DNA from: an uncultured Calothrix sp. | GTDB lineage: Bacteria > Cyanobacteriota > Cyanobacteriia > Cyanobacteriales > Nostocaceae | NCBI GenBank assembly: GCA_937973965.1 | Contig: CALJJQ010000020.1 | Coordinates: 1 to 42,245 of the forward strand | DNA: 42,245 nucleotides | Direction: 5' to 3' | In this document: piece after piece, positions 18,093 to 26,163 of the stretch | Position numbering within the stretch: the first letter of the stretch is position 1 | How the letters are laid out: every line of letters begins with the position of its first letter | Notes under the pieces: model-generated | The model's database searches: none | The model's input: only the letters and a program-made list of their open reading frames with translations | What the model was told of the DNA's origin: nothing | Translations under genes and position numbers: made by a program

Positions 18093-19112
18093 CTAAATCA
18101 ATAACGGTCGAAATCCATGTTTAACAGATAAACGACCAATATATTCCATCTTTTCTACAGTAATCTGATTTCGTCCCCAGGAAAAGTTAGTATACAACTT
18201 CTCGAACTCCAAAAGCATGGATTCAGCAAAACATGCAAATAATTGACGAGCGGGAACGTTCATATTGACAATATGCATGATTTTCCAGTCTATATCCAAG
18301 GAATGTTCGACAATTCCACCATTAAGAACGTGTAATCCTGGATGCTGGATTTTTGTGGCCAGGTTTTTCGGATATCCCCCGTCAATTAGTAAACAAGGTT
18401 GTTTGAGTCTACTCGGATCAATTTCCACACCCTTGGGCATACTCGCCACCCAAACGATAATATCAGCTTCCGGTAAGGCAGATTCTAAATCCATAATCTT
18501 ACCCCGTCCTAATTCCGCTTGCAGTTCGGTCAGACGTTCTTGATTACGGGCAATCAACAGTAAATCTTTGACATCGGTACAAGCATCTAACCAACGGCAA
18601 ACAGCACTACCAATATCCCCCGTCGCTCCGCAAATAGCAACTGTTGCATCAGCCAAATTAATACCAACTTGGGCTGATGCTTGTTCCACCTGGCGACAAA
18701 TTATATAGGCAGTATGGGTATTCCCCGTGGTAAATTTTTCAAATTCCAGTTGAATATTCCGCACTTGGGGAAATTGTTCGAGTTTAAAATTCTCAAAAAT
18801 AATTGACGAAAATCCACCCAGGGCCGTAATGTCAATGCCATGTTTTTGAGCATGGGCCATGGCGTTGAGGATTTTGCGAGTTGCGGCCTTAATTCGTCGG
18901 GTTGCCAGCATTTCTGGCAAAAAGCATGATTCTACGTATCGCCCTTCAATGGTTTGTCCGGTAATACTAGTAACTTTGATATTGTCAACGATTTGCGGTG
19001 GGGCACTACACCAAAAGTCTAACCCTTGGTCGGCGTATTCAGGGTATCCCAAATCGCGTGCTACACTTTGCGCGTGTTCTAAACTTGTCAGATGTCCGAT
19101 TAAACCAAACAT
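18093..19112 (-). CDS. aar: Long-chain acyl-[acyl-carrier-protein] reductase (AAR)
   Basis: 339 residues. AAR reduces acyl-ACP (or acyl-CoA) to fatty aldehyde with NADPH and passes it to ADO. It opens with [10 protein letters not shown], the standard AAR N-terminus. The Rossmann motif is [16 protein letters not shown] (about 160-175). The catalytic cysteine that forms the acyl-thioester is Cys294 ([10 protein letters not shown]), at the same number as in the characterised Synechococcus enzyme. The length is the family norm. It lies 230 bp downstream of ado, same strand. With ADO it forms the C13-C17 alkane pathway. Confidence 0.97.
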   Translation of the reverse strand: MFGLIGHLTSLEHAQSVARDLGYPEYADQGLDFWCSAPPQIVDNIKVTSITGQTIEGRYVESCFLPEMLATRRIKAATRKILNAMAHAQKHGIDITALGGFSSIIFENFKLEQFPQVRNIQLEFEKFTTGNTHTAYIICRQVEQASAQVGINLADATVAICGATGDIGSAVCRWLDACTDVKDLLLIARNQERLTELQAELGRGKIMDLESALPEADIIVWVASMPKGVEIDPSRLKQPCLLIDGGYPKNLATKIQHPGLHVLNGGIVEHSLDIDWKIMHIVNMNVPARQLFACFAESMLLEFEKLYTNFSWGRNQITVEKMEYIGRLSVKHGFRPLLI

Positions 19113-19342
19113 GAACGATGTGGATAGGCCTATTATTGATTTATGGATGGGAGAATTGCGATTAGCCAGAGGCTTTATGCTTCGCGTATCCCGTTTGTAT
19201 CTGTGATGATTTTAGTTGAAAAACAGGACGGGAATTTTTGAATTCGCAAATTCAGTAAACAGTCATCAGTTTGAGATTACCTGACCACTGTTTACTTGTT
19301 ATTACTTACTTCTTCCCTGGTAAGATGGACTCGGTGAGGAAA

Positions 19343-20038
19343 TTACGCAGCCCGCAGTCCGTAGGCGGAAAGACGCATAATTTCACGGGTATTGAAGCCG
19401 ATATTACTCAACGCTTCTCCATATTGAATCATAAAGTCTTCGACTAATGCGTCCTTTTCCATTGCTAAAATACTGGCATCGGCAGCAACTTGATTCAGCA
19501 TACTCCAGACCAAGGGTAAATTTTCGGCGTTAGCAGTTTCTAATTCCGCCTTCGACTCTTCAAAGTGTTCCTTGAGCCAAACTTCGCCAAAGTTCAAATG
19601 CATGTATTCATCTTTCACAACCCCTTCAGTAATTTTACGGGCAAAATCATCAGCAACGGGGATATAAATGTTGTAAGCTGCGATCGCAAAACATTCAATA
19701 ATTAATGATTGAATCAGCAAACAGGTGACGACTTTCCCAGATGCAGCAGCTGTTTGGAAGTTTTGATGTAAACCGTGGAAGAACTCTTTGGCAAATTCCA
19801 TGTCGGGAGTCACTTGCAGATTCCGTCCACAAGCTTCAAATCCCTTTTGATGTCGCTTTTCCATTTTCGACAAACGAATCAATTCTTCCGCACTTTCGGG
19901 TAACATCTCGGCTAACCGGATGTAATTGTCATGAGCTTCTTGTTCACCTTCAATCACAATTGCATTAATGCGACTGTACGCATCTTTATAAGTTTCGCTG
20001 TGATAATCAAGTTGAGTTTGGGTTGCAACTTGCTGCAT
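19343..20038 (-). CDS. ado: Aldehyde-deformylating oxygenase (ADO)
   Basis: 231 residues, ferritin-like di-iron enzyme converting Cn fatty aldehydes and O2 to Cn-1 alkanes plus formate. All six expected metal ligands are present and fall at canonical numbers: Glu32, Glu60, His63 (MEKRH), Glu115 ([10 protein letters not shown]), Glu144 and His147 ([13 protein letters not shown]). First gene of the alkane block (ado, aar, accA, SDR, folE order in transcription). The upstream gap of 209 bp is shared with the divergent permease gene and should hold its promoter. Confidence 0.98.
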   Translation of the reverse strand: MQQVATQTQLDYHSETYKDAYSRINAIVIEGEQEAHDNYIRLAEMLPESAEELIRLSKMEKRHQKGFEACGRNLQVTPDMEFAKEFFHGLHQNFQTAAASGKVVTCLLIQSLIIECFAIAAYNIYIPVADDFARKITEGVVKDEYMHLNFGEVWLKEHFEESKAELETANAENLPLVWSMLNQVAADASILAMEKDALVEDFMIQYGEALSNIGFNTREIMRLSAYGLRAA

Positions 20039-20247
20039 GGTTTTGTTTTCTCCTGATAAATTTAGTAGCTTTTGATGCCAACAATTGATTTAATTTATAA
20101 ATGCAGGGCAGCCAACACCCGCATTCTCAATGTGCATTGTGCCGATAGTGATTTACAATCAACTTGAGGCACAATTGTTCCGATGGTTTTTTTGACACTA
20201 TGTTTTAATTTAACTTAACAAGCGACCATGTTATAAATAAGCTCCCC

Positions 20248-21057
20248 ATGCAAAAATTGCTCCAATCTCTTTTAATCCTAGTTTTACTACTGTTTGCAGG
20301 GTTAATTTTACTACCATTAGTGATTGTGGTGATGACTTCTTTTTCACCAACCCTGACAAATCCAGGAACAAGTGCGCATCAGCAGTGGACACTGGCAAAT
20401 TATCGGGAGGCTTGGGAGCGGGGAAAATTTTTACTTGCTTTTGCCAATTCTACTTTCGTGGCGATCGCTGTCACCGGACTACAAATTATTACCTCAGCTT
20501 TGGCTGGTTATGCCTTGGCAAGACTAAGATTTCGCGGACGACAGGCTTTACTATTAATTGTTTTAGCCACCCTAGTGATTCCTTTCCAGTTACTGGTTAT
20601 CCCCATTTTTTTGGTATTGAGATGGGGTAATTTAATTAACACCTACGGAGCCTTGATTTTACCGACAGCCGTCAATGGTTTTGGCATTTTCCTCCTACGA
20701 CAATTTTTCCAAACCATTCCCGTAGAACTAGAGGAAGCCGCAGCCCTCGATGGAGCAAATCGTCTGCAAATTCTCTGGCAAATAATGTTACCTTTAGCAC
20801 GTCCAGCTTTGGTGACATTATTTTTATTTACCTTTATCGGTGAGTGGAATGATGTTTTTAAACCGCTAGTGTTTACCACCCGACCCGAACTACGCACCGT
20901 TCAATTAGCCTTGGCTGAATTCCAAGAACAGTTTACCAGTAATTGGCCATTGATGATGGCAGCTGTAACAATTGCCACTGTTCCCGTACTGATTTTGTTT
21001 TTAATTGGACAACGACAGTTTATTCGCGGTATTGCTGCAACGGGGATTAAAAATTAA
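20248..21057 (+). CDS. Carbohydrate ABC transporter permease, MalG type (orphan)
   Basis: 269 residues, six membrane segments (about 7-29, 68-88, 102-122, 133-155, 186-208 and 236-257). The cytoplasmic EAA loop, which contacts the ATPase, reads EEAAALDGANRLQILWQIMLP (split around residues 163-183). The 'MTSFSPT' after the first helix and 'NDVFKPLVFT' are typical of the MalG/UgpE half of CUT1 sugar importers. No partner permease, solute-binding protein or ATPase gene is nearby; they must be encoded elsewhere, which is common in cyanobacteria. Substrate unknown. TTGACA at about 20189 lies in the divergent intergenic region. Confidence 0.92.
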   Translation: MQKLLQSLLILVLLLFAGLILLPLVIVVMTSFSPTLTNPGTSAHQQWTLANYREAWERGKFLLAFANSTFVAIAVTGLQIITSALAGYALARLRFRGRQALLLIVLATLVIPFQLLVIPIFLVLRWGNLINTYGALILPTAVNGFGIFLLRQFFQTIPVELEEAAALDGANRLQILWQIMLPLARPALVTLFLFTFIGEWNDVFKPLVFTTRPELRTVQLALAEFQEQFTSNWPLMMAAVTIATVPVLILFLIGQRQFIRGIAATGIKN

Positions 21058-21195
21058 CATCAATTTTGATGGGTAGCTAACTGTGAACTAATTTCTACCC
21101 AATATTATTGTAAGTTAATCCTGGGAAAGTTTTCAGTCATTAAGGTTTTCAGCGATTTATACTTCATGAATCTAGCTGCACTTTTTCATGCCTAT

Positions 21196-21411
21196 CTACT
21201 CCCTGGACAGATGTAATTTCAGACGAACAAACTTTTTGGACAGTTGATAAAAGCCAATAGCAAACATTAAAAAACCGCAAGAGCTAATAAATCCAGTCAC
21301 AGTTAAAAACAAAGCATATTGAGCAGAAAGAAAAACTCTGACGATAAATACATGGGCGATCGCAGAGGTGGCAACACTGGACAAAAAGAGTAAAATACTA
21401 CCAACCAACAA
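21196..21411 (-). CDS. Small hypothetical membrane protein
   Basis: 71 residues if started at TTG (21411); the frame is open back to 21529 without a good start codon. Two hydrophobic segments (about residues 2-20 and 27-57) and a basic C-terminus (KKFVRLK) suggest a small inner- or thylakoid-membrane protein. Codon use and composition look coding, but the missing ATG and ribosome binding site raise the possibility of a remnant that lost its 5' end. No family recognised. Confidence 0.4.
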   Translation of the reverse strand: MLVGSILLFLSSVATSAIAHVFIVRVFLSAQYALFLTVTGFISSCGFLMFAIGFYQLSKKFVRLKLHLSRE

Positions 21412-21617
21412 GCAAAAACGAGTGAAATTACTCAGGTACGGAAAAACAGCGGTCGCACCAAAACCAAGAGAGATTTTACAGTCAAGTTTAGGGCTGTGGA
21501 AATATAGGCAGCAGTTATGGATCCAGATTCACTGGGAAAATTAGATAGAGATTCCATACTTGACTAAAACATATTTGACTAATCTTTGTTTTAGCCTGTT
21601 AATGAAACATCAGCAAC

Positions 21618-21824
21618 TTAAAACACTTCCTTTTCTCGACCTTTCCACCATTCCCCCAATTTCATTAAATCACCGTGGATATCCTCCAACTCCTGTACAT
21701 ACTCCTGGTGAGAAATGCGATCGCGTCTTTCCTGTAATTTCTTTAACCGCAATTGCACTAACAACCAGGGTTTAGAAATACCGTCAGTGTGTTCAATGTA
21801 TTTGGCAATATCTTCACTATTCAT
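21618..21824 (-). CDS. Small conserved-looking hypothetical protein
   Basis: 68 residues, highly charged and predicted almost entirely helical: MNSEDIAKYIEHTDG, then 'LLVQLRLKKLQERRDRISHQEYVQELEDIHGDLMKLGEWW' in pieces over residues 21-60. A proper ATG and balanced composition support a real gene. No membrane segment. The coiled-coil-like pattern suggests a protein-interaction role, but no function can be assigned. It sits 200 bp upstream of the small membrane ORF on the same strand. Confidence 0.7.
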   Translation of the reverse strand: MNSEDIAKYIEHTDGISKPWLLVQLRLKKLQERRDRISHQEYVQELEDIHGDLMKLGEWWKGREKEVF

Positions 21825-21941
21825 AAATGTATATCAAGCTAATTTTTTCCAATCTGTAATACTTTCCAGGTTCATGAAATGTTACTTGATACGGCTAACC
21901 CTTAAAGGTCAAATGTCAACCGTCAAAAAACAAAAGGGAAT

Positions 21942-22071
21942 TACAGCAGTCCGAGCGGGATTTGTGAAATCTTACATGTAGGGTTGTTAAAGGTTGACAG
22001 TTGACGGTTAACAGTCACCAGTCATCAGTCAACGGCACGCTATTTTTCACTACTTAAATCGGATTGCTGTA
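21942..22071 (+). repeat. MITE-like element, family B, copy 1
   Basis: 130 bp with near-perfect inverted ends TACAGCAGTCCGA and TACAGCAATCC(GA) (read on opposite strands). The interior has GAAATCTTACAT, GGGTTGTT, the GTTGACGGTTAACAGTCACC run and GGCACGCTATTTTTCAC. An inverted copy lies at 24385-24490. It occupies the middle of the 395 bp spacer downstream of sodB. Confidence 0.75.
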
Positions 22072-22093
22072 TATCACCATAGCATAATCAGAA

Positions 22094-22113
22094 AGACGTA
22101 GCATAGCTACGCC
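22094..22113. repeat. GACG-arm palindrome, TAGC-core variant
   Basis: GACGTAGCATAGCTACGCC: arms CGTAGC / GCTACG with ATA between them. It is related to the 29044-29066 member. Located between family B copy 1 and the sodB stop codon. Confidence 0.55.
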
Positions 22114-22219
22114 TCCGACGCAGGTAGAACGTAAATGTAACAGTACTACTTAGCTATTTTCTGTTAAGGCATAGCCCAGTATAAATACTGACTACGAACT
22201 ACTTCCTCACTAAAATCCA

Positions 22220-22819
22220 CTACGCAGCAAGATTTTGAGCAACGAAGTCCCAGTTAACCAATTTATCCAAGAAGTTTTGAATAAAGGCAGGACGAGCATT
22301 TCTGAAGTCAATGTAATAAGCATGTTCCCAAACATCAAGGGTCAACAGTGCTTTTTTCCCATGTACGAGGGGGTTTTCCGCATTTGGAGTTTTCATGACT
22401 TTCAGAGTACCACCATCATCTACCAACCAAGCCCAACCACTACCAAATTGGGTAGCTGCGGCGTTGGCAAATTCTTCCTTAAACTTATCAAAACTACCAA
22501 AATCTTTGTCAATTTTTGCAGCTAAATCTCCAGAAGGCTTACCACCACCACCGGGTTTCAAGCAATTCCAGAAAAAGGAGTGGTTCCAAACCTGTGCAGC
22601 ATTATTGAAAATACCAGTTTTGGCAGAATCTTGAAAAGAAATTTGAATTACCTCTTCCAGCGACTTGTCCGCTAGGTCTGTCCCATCGGTCAGCTTGTTG
22701 AGGTTGTCTACATATGCTTTATGGTGCTTACCGTAGTGATACTCAAACGTTTCGGCTTTCATACCGTAGGGTTCGAGTGCATCCATTGCGAAGGGTAAAG
22801 CAGGCTGTGTAAATGCCAT
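22220..22819 (-). CDS. sodB: Iron superoxide dismutase SodB
   Basis: 199 residues from MAFTQPALPF. The frame runs 26 codons further upstream, but AGAGAGGA precedes the ATG at 22819 at a suitable distance and homologues start here. Metal ligands are His28, His80 (WNHSFFW), Asp162 and His166 (DVWEHAYY). Gln76 in NAAQVWNH, together with GSGWAWL, is the Fe-SOD rather than Mn-SOD pattern. No signal peptide, so cytosolic. It detoxifies superoxide from photosynthetic and respiratory electron flow. Stands alone; inverted copies of repeat family B lie on either side of the sodB and photolyase-like genes. Confidence 0.97.
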   Translation of the reverse strand: MAFTQPALPFAMDALEPYGMKAETFEYHYGKHHKAYVDNLNKLTDGTDLADKSLEEVIQISFQDSAKTGIFNNAAQVWNHSFFWNCLKPGGGGKPSGDLAAKIDKDFGSFDKFKEEFANAAATQFGSGWAWLVDDGGTLKVMKTPNAENPLVHGKKALLTLDVWEHAYYIDFRNARPAFIQNFLDKLVNWDFVAQNLAA

Positions 22820-23207
22820 GTTCTTAAGTCCTCTCTTGACCGGTTTTCTAATTACAGCTGTACGTATACAACTGACGAATTCACATACCAAGTCCACAAC
22901 ACCTTACGTCTATTAGCTTTTGGTTCCGTCACAGAGAATAATCAACAGTCAGACACTTTTGAATCAACTTCTGAACCTTCCCAAAGCAGCAACAGTTGCA
23001 AGGGTGTACTGGAATTGGTGATAAAACTTAACAATTCGATTTTACAAGCAAATGTAGCGAAATACAGGAGTCAAGAGGCAGATGTAGCAAAAAAAATTTC
23101 TATATCCCCGTGGTGAGTAATCTATCGACAGAAGATAAAAATACCTGAAAGAATACCTTTCCCCTGTCACCAGTCAACAAAACAAACCAGAAATATATCA
23201 GCGTGCA

Positions 23208-23346
23208 AAGTAGGTAGGTGTAATTAAACATAAAACCACAATTTAACCTATCATTCGGCAAAAAGCCTTACCCCCGTACAGACGCGATATATAGCGTCTT
23301 TCCCTACTCGCTGATCTGAACGACAATTTTCACCACCCACCTACTT
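23208..23346 (+). repeat. MITE-like element, family A, copy 1
   Basis: 139 bp bounded by AAGTAGGTAGGTG and CACCCACCTACTT, a 13-bp inverted repeat with one mismatch. A GACG-arm palindrome sits inside at about 23280-23299. An inverted full copy is at 25852-25986. No coding capacity. It lies in the 540 bp spacer between the photolyase-like gene and sodB. Confidence 0.85.
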
Positions 23347-23359
23347 ATAACCAACAGGC

Positions 23360-23776
23360 TTAATCAAAAACATACTTCTCCGCTACTTTCCAATAACGAG
23401 AGAACCTTTTCAAGTCGATAAAACCATCGTAATCAAAAAATGGTTCAACCTCAAACACTTCCAGTTCCCAAGACTTTTCCAATTGTCCACAAATCTCCTC
23501 AAAACGAGGACTAGGACTATTGACCGTCACAATTTTATCGGCATTATTTTCCTGAGCAAAGGTAATTAGCTCTTGGACAACATCACCGCGACGGATAACA
23601 ACGGGTAATTCCAGTAAGCATTCGTAAATAAACAAAATTCGCTTGAAACTAATTTTCCATTCCGCCAATAAATTTTGATCCCAAATCCAAATGGCGGGGA
23701 TATCGGGATATTCTACTAATGCAGGATTCTGGGGACTTAAGCAGTCACCGTGTACCCAAATAATTGATTGAGACAT
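23360..23776 (-). CDS. Stand-alone photolyase/cryptochrome N-domain-like protein
   Basis: 138 residues, no FAD domain. The pattern recalls the alpha/beta antenna domain of photolyases: 'SIIWVHGDCLSPQNPAL' (4-20) in place of 'LVWFRRDLRLxDNPAL', 'IWIWDQ' (29-34), 'KRILFIYECLLEL' (45-57), 'LPVVIRRGDVVQELITFA' (57-74, the 'G.....L..L' element) and 'ADKIVTVNSPSPRFEE' (79-94). The C-terminal 30 residues are aromatic and acidic. Possibly a binding domain that has lost its catalytic half, or a member of a small cyanobacterial family of its own. Function unknown. Monocistronic by position. Confidence 0.65.
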   Translation of the reverse strand: MSQSIIWVHGDCLSPQNPALVEYPDIPAIWIWDQNLLAEWKISFKRILFIYECLLELPVVIRRGDVVQELITFAQENNADKIVTVNSPSPRFEEICGQLEKSWELEVFEVEPFFDYDGFIDLKRFSRYWKVAEKYVFD

Positions 23777-23836
23777 AAGTCATAAACTAGGGTCTGCGGA
23801 AAAAGTCTTTGAGTGAGGGGGGAACAGGGAATAGCC

Positions 23837-23915
23837 TATATGTACTGCTTATACCGTTTTACTTTGGAGTTCATACCTGACGGGGAGCTTTCGGGAGCAG
23901 GGGGAGTAGGGGAAG
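23837..23915 (+). repeat. Dispersed repeat family F, copy 1
   Basis: Shares TATACCGTTTTACTTTG, then CATACCTGACGGGGAGC and a GGGGAAG end, with copies at 29157-29212 (plus) and 33213-33298 (minus). No clear terminal inverted repeats. Confidence 0.65.
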
Positions 23916-24384
23916 CAAAAAGGGAAAAACACATTACGATTTTTGTGAAAAGGCATTGAGCTGGAAATGCCTTTTCAAGCGAGTCCCCCATTTCTTTTAT
24001 ACGCAACCGTTTGACTGACACTCATAACAAGGCCAAACCATGTGACTTGAGCTTGATGTGTAGACGTGCATAGCGCTGCTGGTCTGCGACAAAGCATAAA
24101 GGCGTACACAAATCACGCTGTTATCAAGCTACACCACAGAAGCATCCAAATACAGCAATCCTAATTTAAGTCAATACAGTTCAGTTAGACTTAAAAGCCT
24201 GATTATTGGGTAGGTTAGGTTGAAGAATGAGAGACAGTAGCCTCGTGGAATGCGTCCCCACGCGGAGCATCGGGACGAGATCATCACAAAAACTGTGTGA
24301 ACTTATGGGTAAATTTCCACAAAATCAACAGTCTAAGCAAAGTCTCAACCCAAACTACAGTTATCTTTAACACCAACCGTATTG

Positions 24385-24490
24385 CTATTTAAGTTGTGAA
24401 AAATAGCGTGCCGTTGACTGGTGACTGTTAACCGTCAACTGTCAACAACCCTAAATGTAAGATTTCAAAAATCCCGCTCGGACTGCTGTA
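24385..24490 (-). repeat. MITE-like element, family B, copy 2
   Basis: Inverted relative to 21942-22071: on the minus strand TACAGCAGTCCGAGCGGG, GAAATCTTACAT, AGGGTTGTTGACAGTTGACG, GGCACGCTATTTTTCAC. The end farthest from the CGGACTGCTGTA terminus is eroded. Confidence 0.75.
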
Positions 24491-24567
24491 GTTCATTTCC
24501 ATTCCCCACTCCCGAATCCCTATTTCCCACTCCCTCCAAGCTTGAGGGATTAGTGAGCAATCCGGAA

Positions 24568-25740
24568 TTAATAGGTGGGGACAGTGGGGTCTACTTCTTG
24601 ACTCCAAGCATTAATTCCACCCTTCACATTAATACCTTCAATTCCAGCAGCTTTGAGGATACCTAAAGCCTTGGCAGAACGTCCACCCATTTTACAATGG
24701 GCAATTAAACGATTACCATTAACTAATTGACGGACTTTTTCCACACCATGTCCGGCTTCGATATCCCCTAAAGGAACCAAAACCGCACCGGGTATTCTGG
24801 CAATTTCATACTCGTGGGGATTACGCACATCAATTAGTACATAATCCTTGGCATCGCTATCCAGTAGCTGTTTAAGCTCAGTGACGGTCATTTCCGGAAT
24901 ATCCATCTGCTGTTTTGCCTCCTGTGCTTTAGCTTGGGGTATACCGCAAAACTGTTCGTAATCTATGAGTTTTTCGATGACGGGACGTTCCGGGTTAGGA
25001 CGTAGTTTTAATTCCCGGAATTTCATTTCTAGGGCATTATACAGTAACAATCGCCCACTTAAAGTGGTTTTGCTGCCAAGAATAATTTTAATTGTTTCTG
25101 TAGCTTGAATACTGCCAATAATCCCGCACAGGACCCCTAGGACACCGCCTTCCGCACAGGATGGAACCATTCCTGGTGGTGGTGGTTCTGGATACAAATC
25201 GCGGTAATTGGGGCCATCTTGGTAATTAAAGACCGTTGCTTGTCCTTCAAACCGGAAAATAGAACCGTAGACGTTGGGTTTGCCAAGCAATACACAAGCA
25301 TCATTAGTTAAATAGCGGGTGGGGAAGTTATCCGTACCATCAACAATCACATCGTAAGGTTCCATGATGGAGAGGGCATTTTCAGAACTAATCCGGGTTT
25401 CATACAAATCAACTTGACAAAAGGGATTGATTTCTAAAATCCGGTGTTTTGCGGAGGCAATTTTCGGTTTGCCCACCCAGGAAGTACCGTGAATTATTTG
25501 GCGTTGCAGGTTGGAACTATCGACTACATCAAAATCGACAATACCGATACGTCCGATACCCGCAGCCGCAAGATACAGTAACAAAGGAGAACCGAGTCCA
25601 CCCGTACCAATACATAATACGCTGGCAGCTTTTAAACGTTTTTGCCCTTCTAACCCGACTTCTGGCAAAATCAGATGTCGGGAGTAACGTTCGTAATCGT
25701 CTTTCGTAAGTTGGACTTCATCCAGATTTGGATTTAACAT
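24568..25740 (-). CDS. moeB: MoeB/ThiF-type adenylyltransferase fused to rhodanese
   Basis: 390 residues. The E1-like domain (about 10-265) adenylates the C-terminal Gly of a ubiquitin-like sulfur carrier (MoaD or ThiS). The ATP site is GTGGLGS (45-51), 'DFDVVDSSNLQRQ' (69-81) and 'DGTDNFPTR' (134-142); Cys195 (VPSCAEGGV) is the thioester-candidate Cys. The rhodanese domain (about 285-388) has the active-site loop HCKMGGRS with Cys349. The two CxxC pairs that hold structural zinc in E. coli MoeB and in Uba4/MOCS3 are missing: NYRD (178-181) replaces the first and the second region reads NPERPVIEKL. No moaD or thiS gene is adjacent. Serves molybdopterin, thiamine or thiocarboxylate pathways. 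Confidence 0.92.
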   Translation of the reverse strand: MLNPNLDEVQLTKDDYERYSRHLILPEVGLEGQKRLKAASVLCIGTGGLGSPLLLYLAAAGIGRIGIVDFDVVDSSNLQRQIIHGTSWVGKPKIASAKHRILEINPFCQVDLYETRISSENALSIMEPYDVIVDGTDNFPTRYLTNDACVLLGKPNVYGSIFRFEGQATVFNYQDGPNYRDLYPEPPPPGMVPSCAEGGVLGVLCGIIGSIQATETIKIILGSKTTLSGRLLLYNALEMKFRELKLRPNPERPVIEKLIDYEQFCGIPQAKAQEAKQQMDIPEMTVTELKQLLDSDAKDYVLIDVRNPHEYEIARIPGAVLVPLGDIEAGHGVEKVRQLVNGNRLIAHCKMGGRSAKALGILKAAGIEGINVKGGINAWSQEVDPTVPTY

Positions 25741-25851
25741 AGCAGTCTGATGAGGAAGCGCAGACTCTCTATTGTACCGAATATGGGGTTACTATTTGCA
25801 TCGGTAAATAATTTTGGATTTTGGATTGGGGAAATAGGGGGAGAAGTAATT

Positions 25852-25986
25852 AAGTAGGTGGGTGGTAAAAATTATCGTTGAGATCAGGGAGTAGAGACGC
25901 GATATATCGCCTCTGTACGGGATTAAGGCTTTGAGCCGAATGATCGGTTAGGTTGCGGTTTTATGTTTAATTGCACCTACCTACTT
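25852..25986 (-). repeat. MITE-like element, family A, copy 2
   Basis: 135 bp with ends AAGTAGGTGGGTGG and CACCTACCTACTT. Collinear with the reverse complement of 23208-23346 throughout, including AAACATAAAACC, CATTCGGC, AAAGCCTTA and CCCGTACAGA. A GACG-arm palindrome is at 25893-25914. It lies in the 423 bp spacer between the cyclase and moeB genes. Confidence 0.85.
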
Positions 25987-26163
25987 CACATCAGTTCGGG
26001 TTCCGGCGATTTCGTAATGCTTTCCACCAGATAATCAGGTTTACAGCCAAGGATAGAACGAGTATTTCAGCTTATCCCGAACTCAGGTCAATATAATAAT
26101 ATAGTTCATTCTTTCTCCCTACTCCCTCTGCATCAAGCGAGTCAGAGAATCAATCCCTATTCT

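Larger units (their letters stand above)
23777..24567. other. 791 bp repeat-rich spacer between moeB and the photolyase-like gene
   Basis: Contains a family F repeat (about 23837-23915), a CACGCGGAGC-type palindromic unit (about 24240-24280, similar to 40380-40440), a TACAGCAATCC end motif at about 24154, and family B copy 2 (24385-24490). The short open frames here run through repeats and are not convincing genes. Confidence 0.6.

Noticed and set aside
23836-24021. 61-codon minus-strand frame
   Set aside because: Lies within family F repeat text and a GGGGGAGTAGGGGAAG stretch; Ser/Pro-rich product typical of non-coding DNA.
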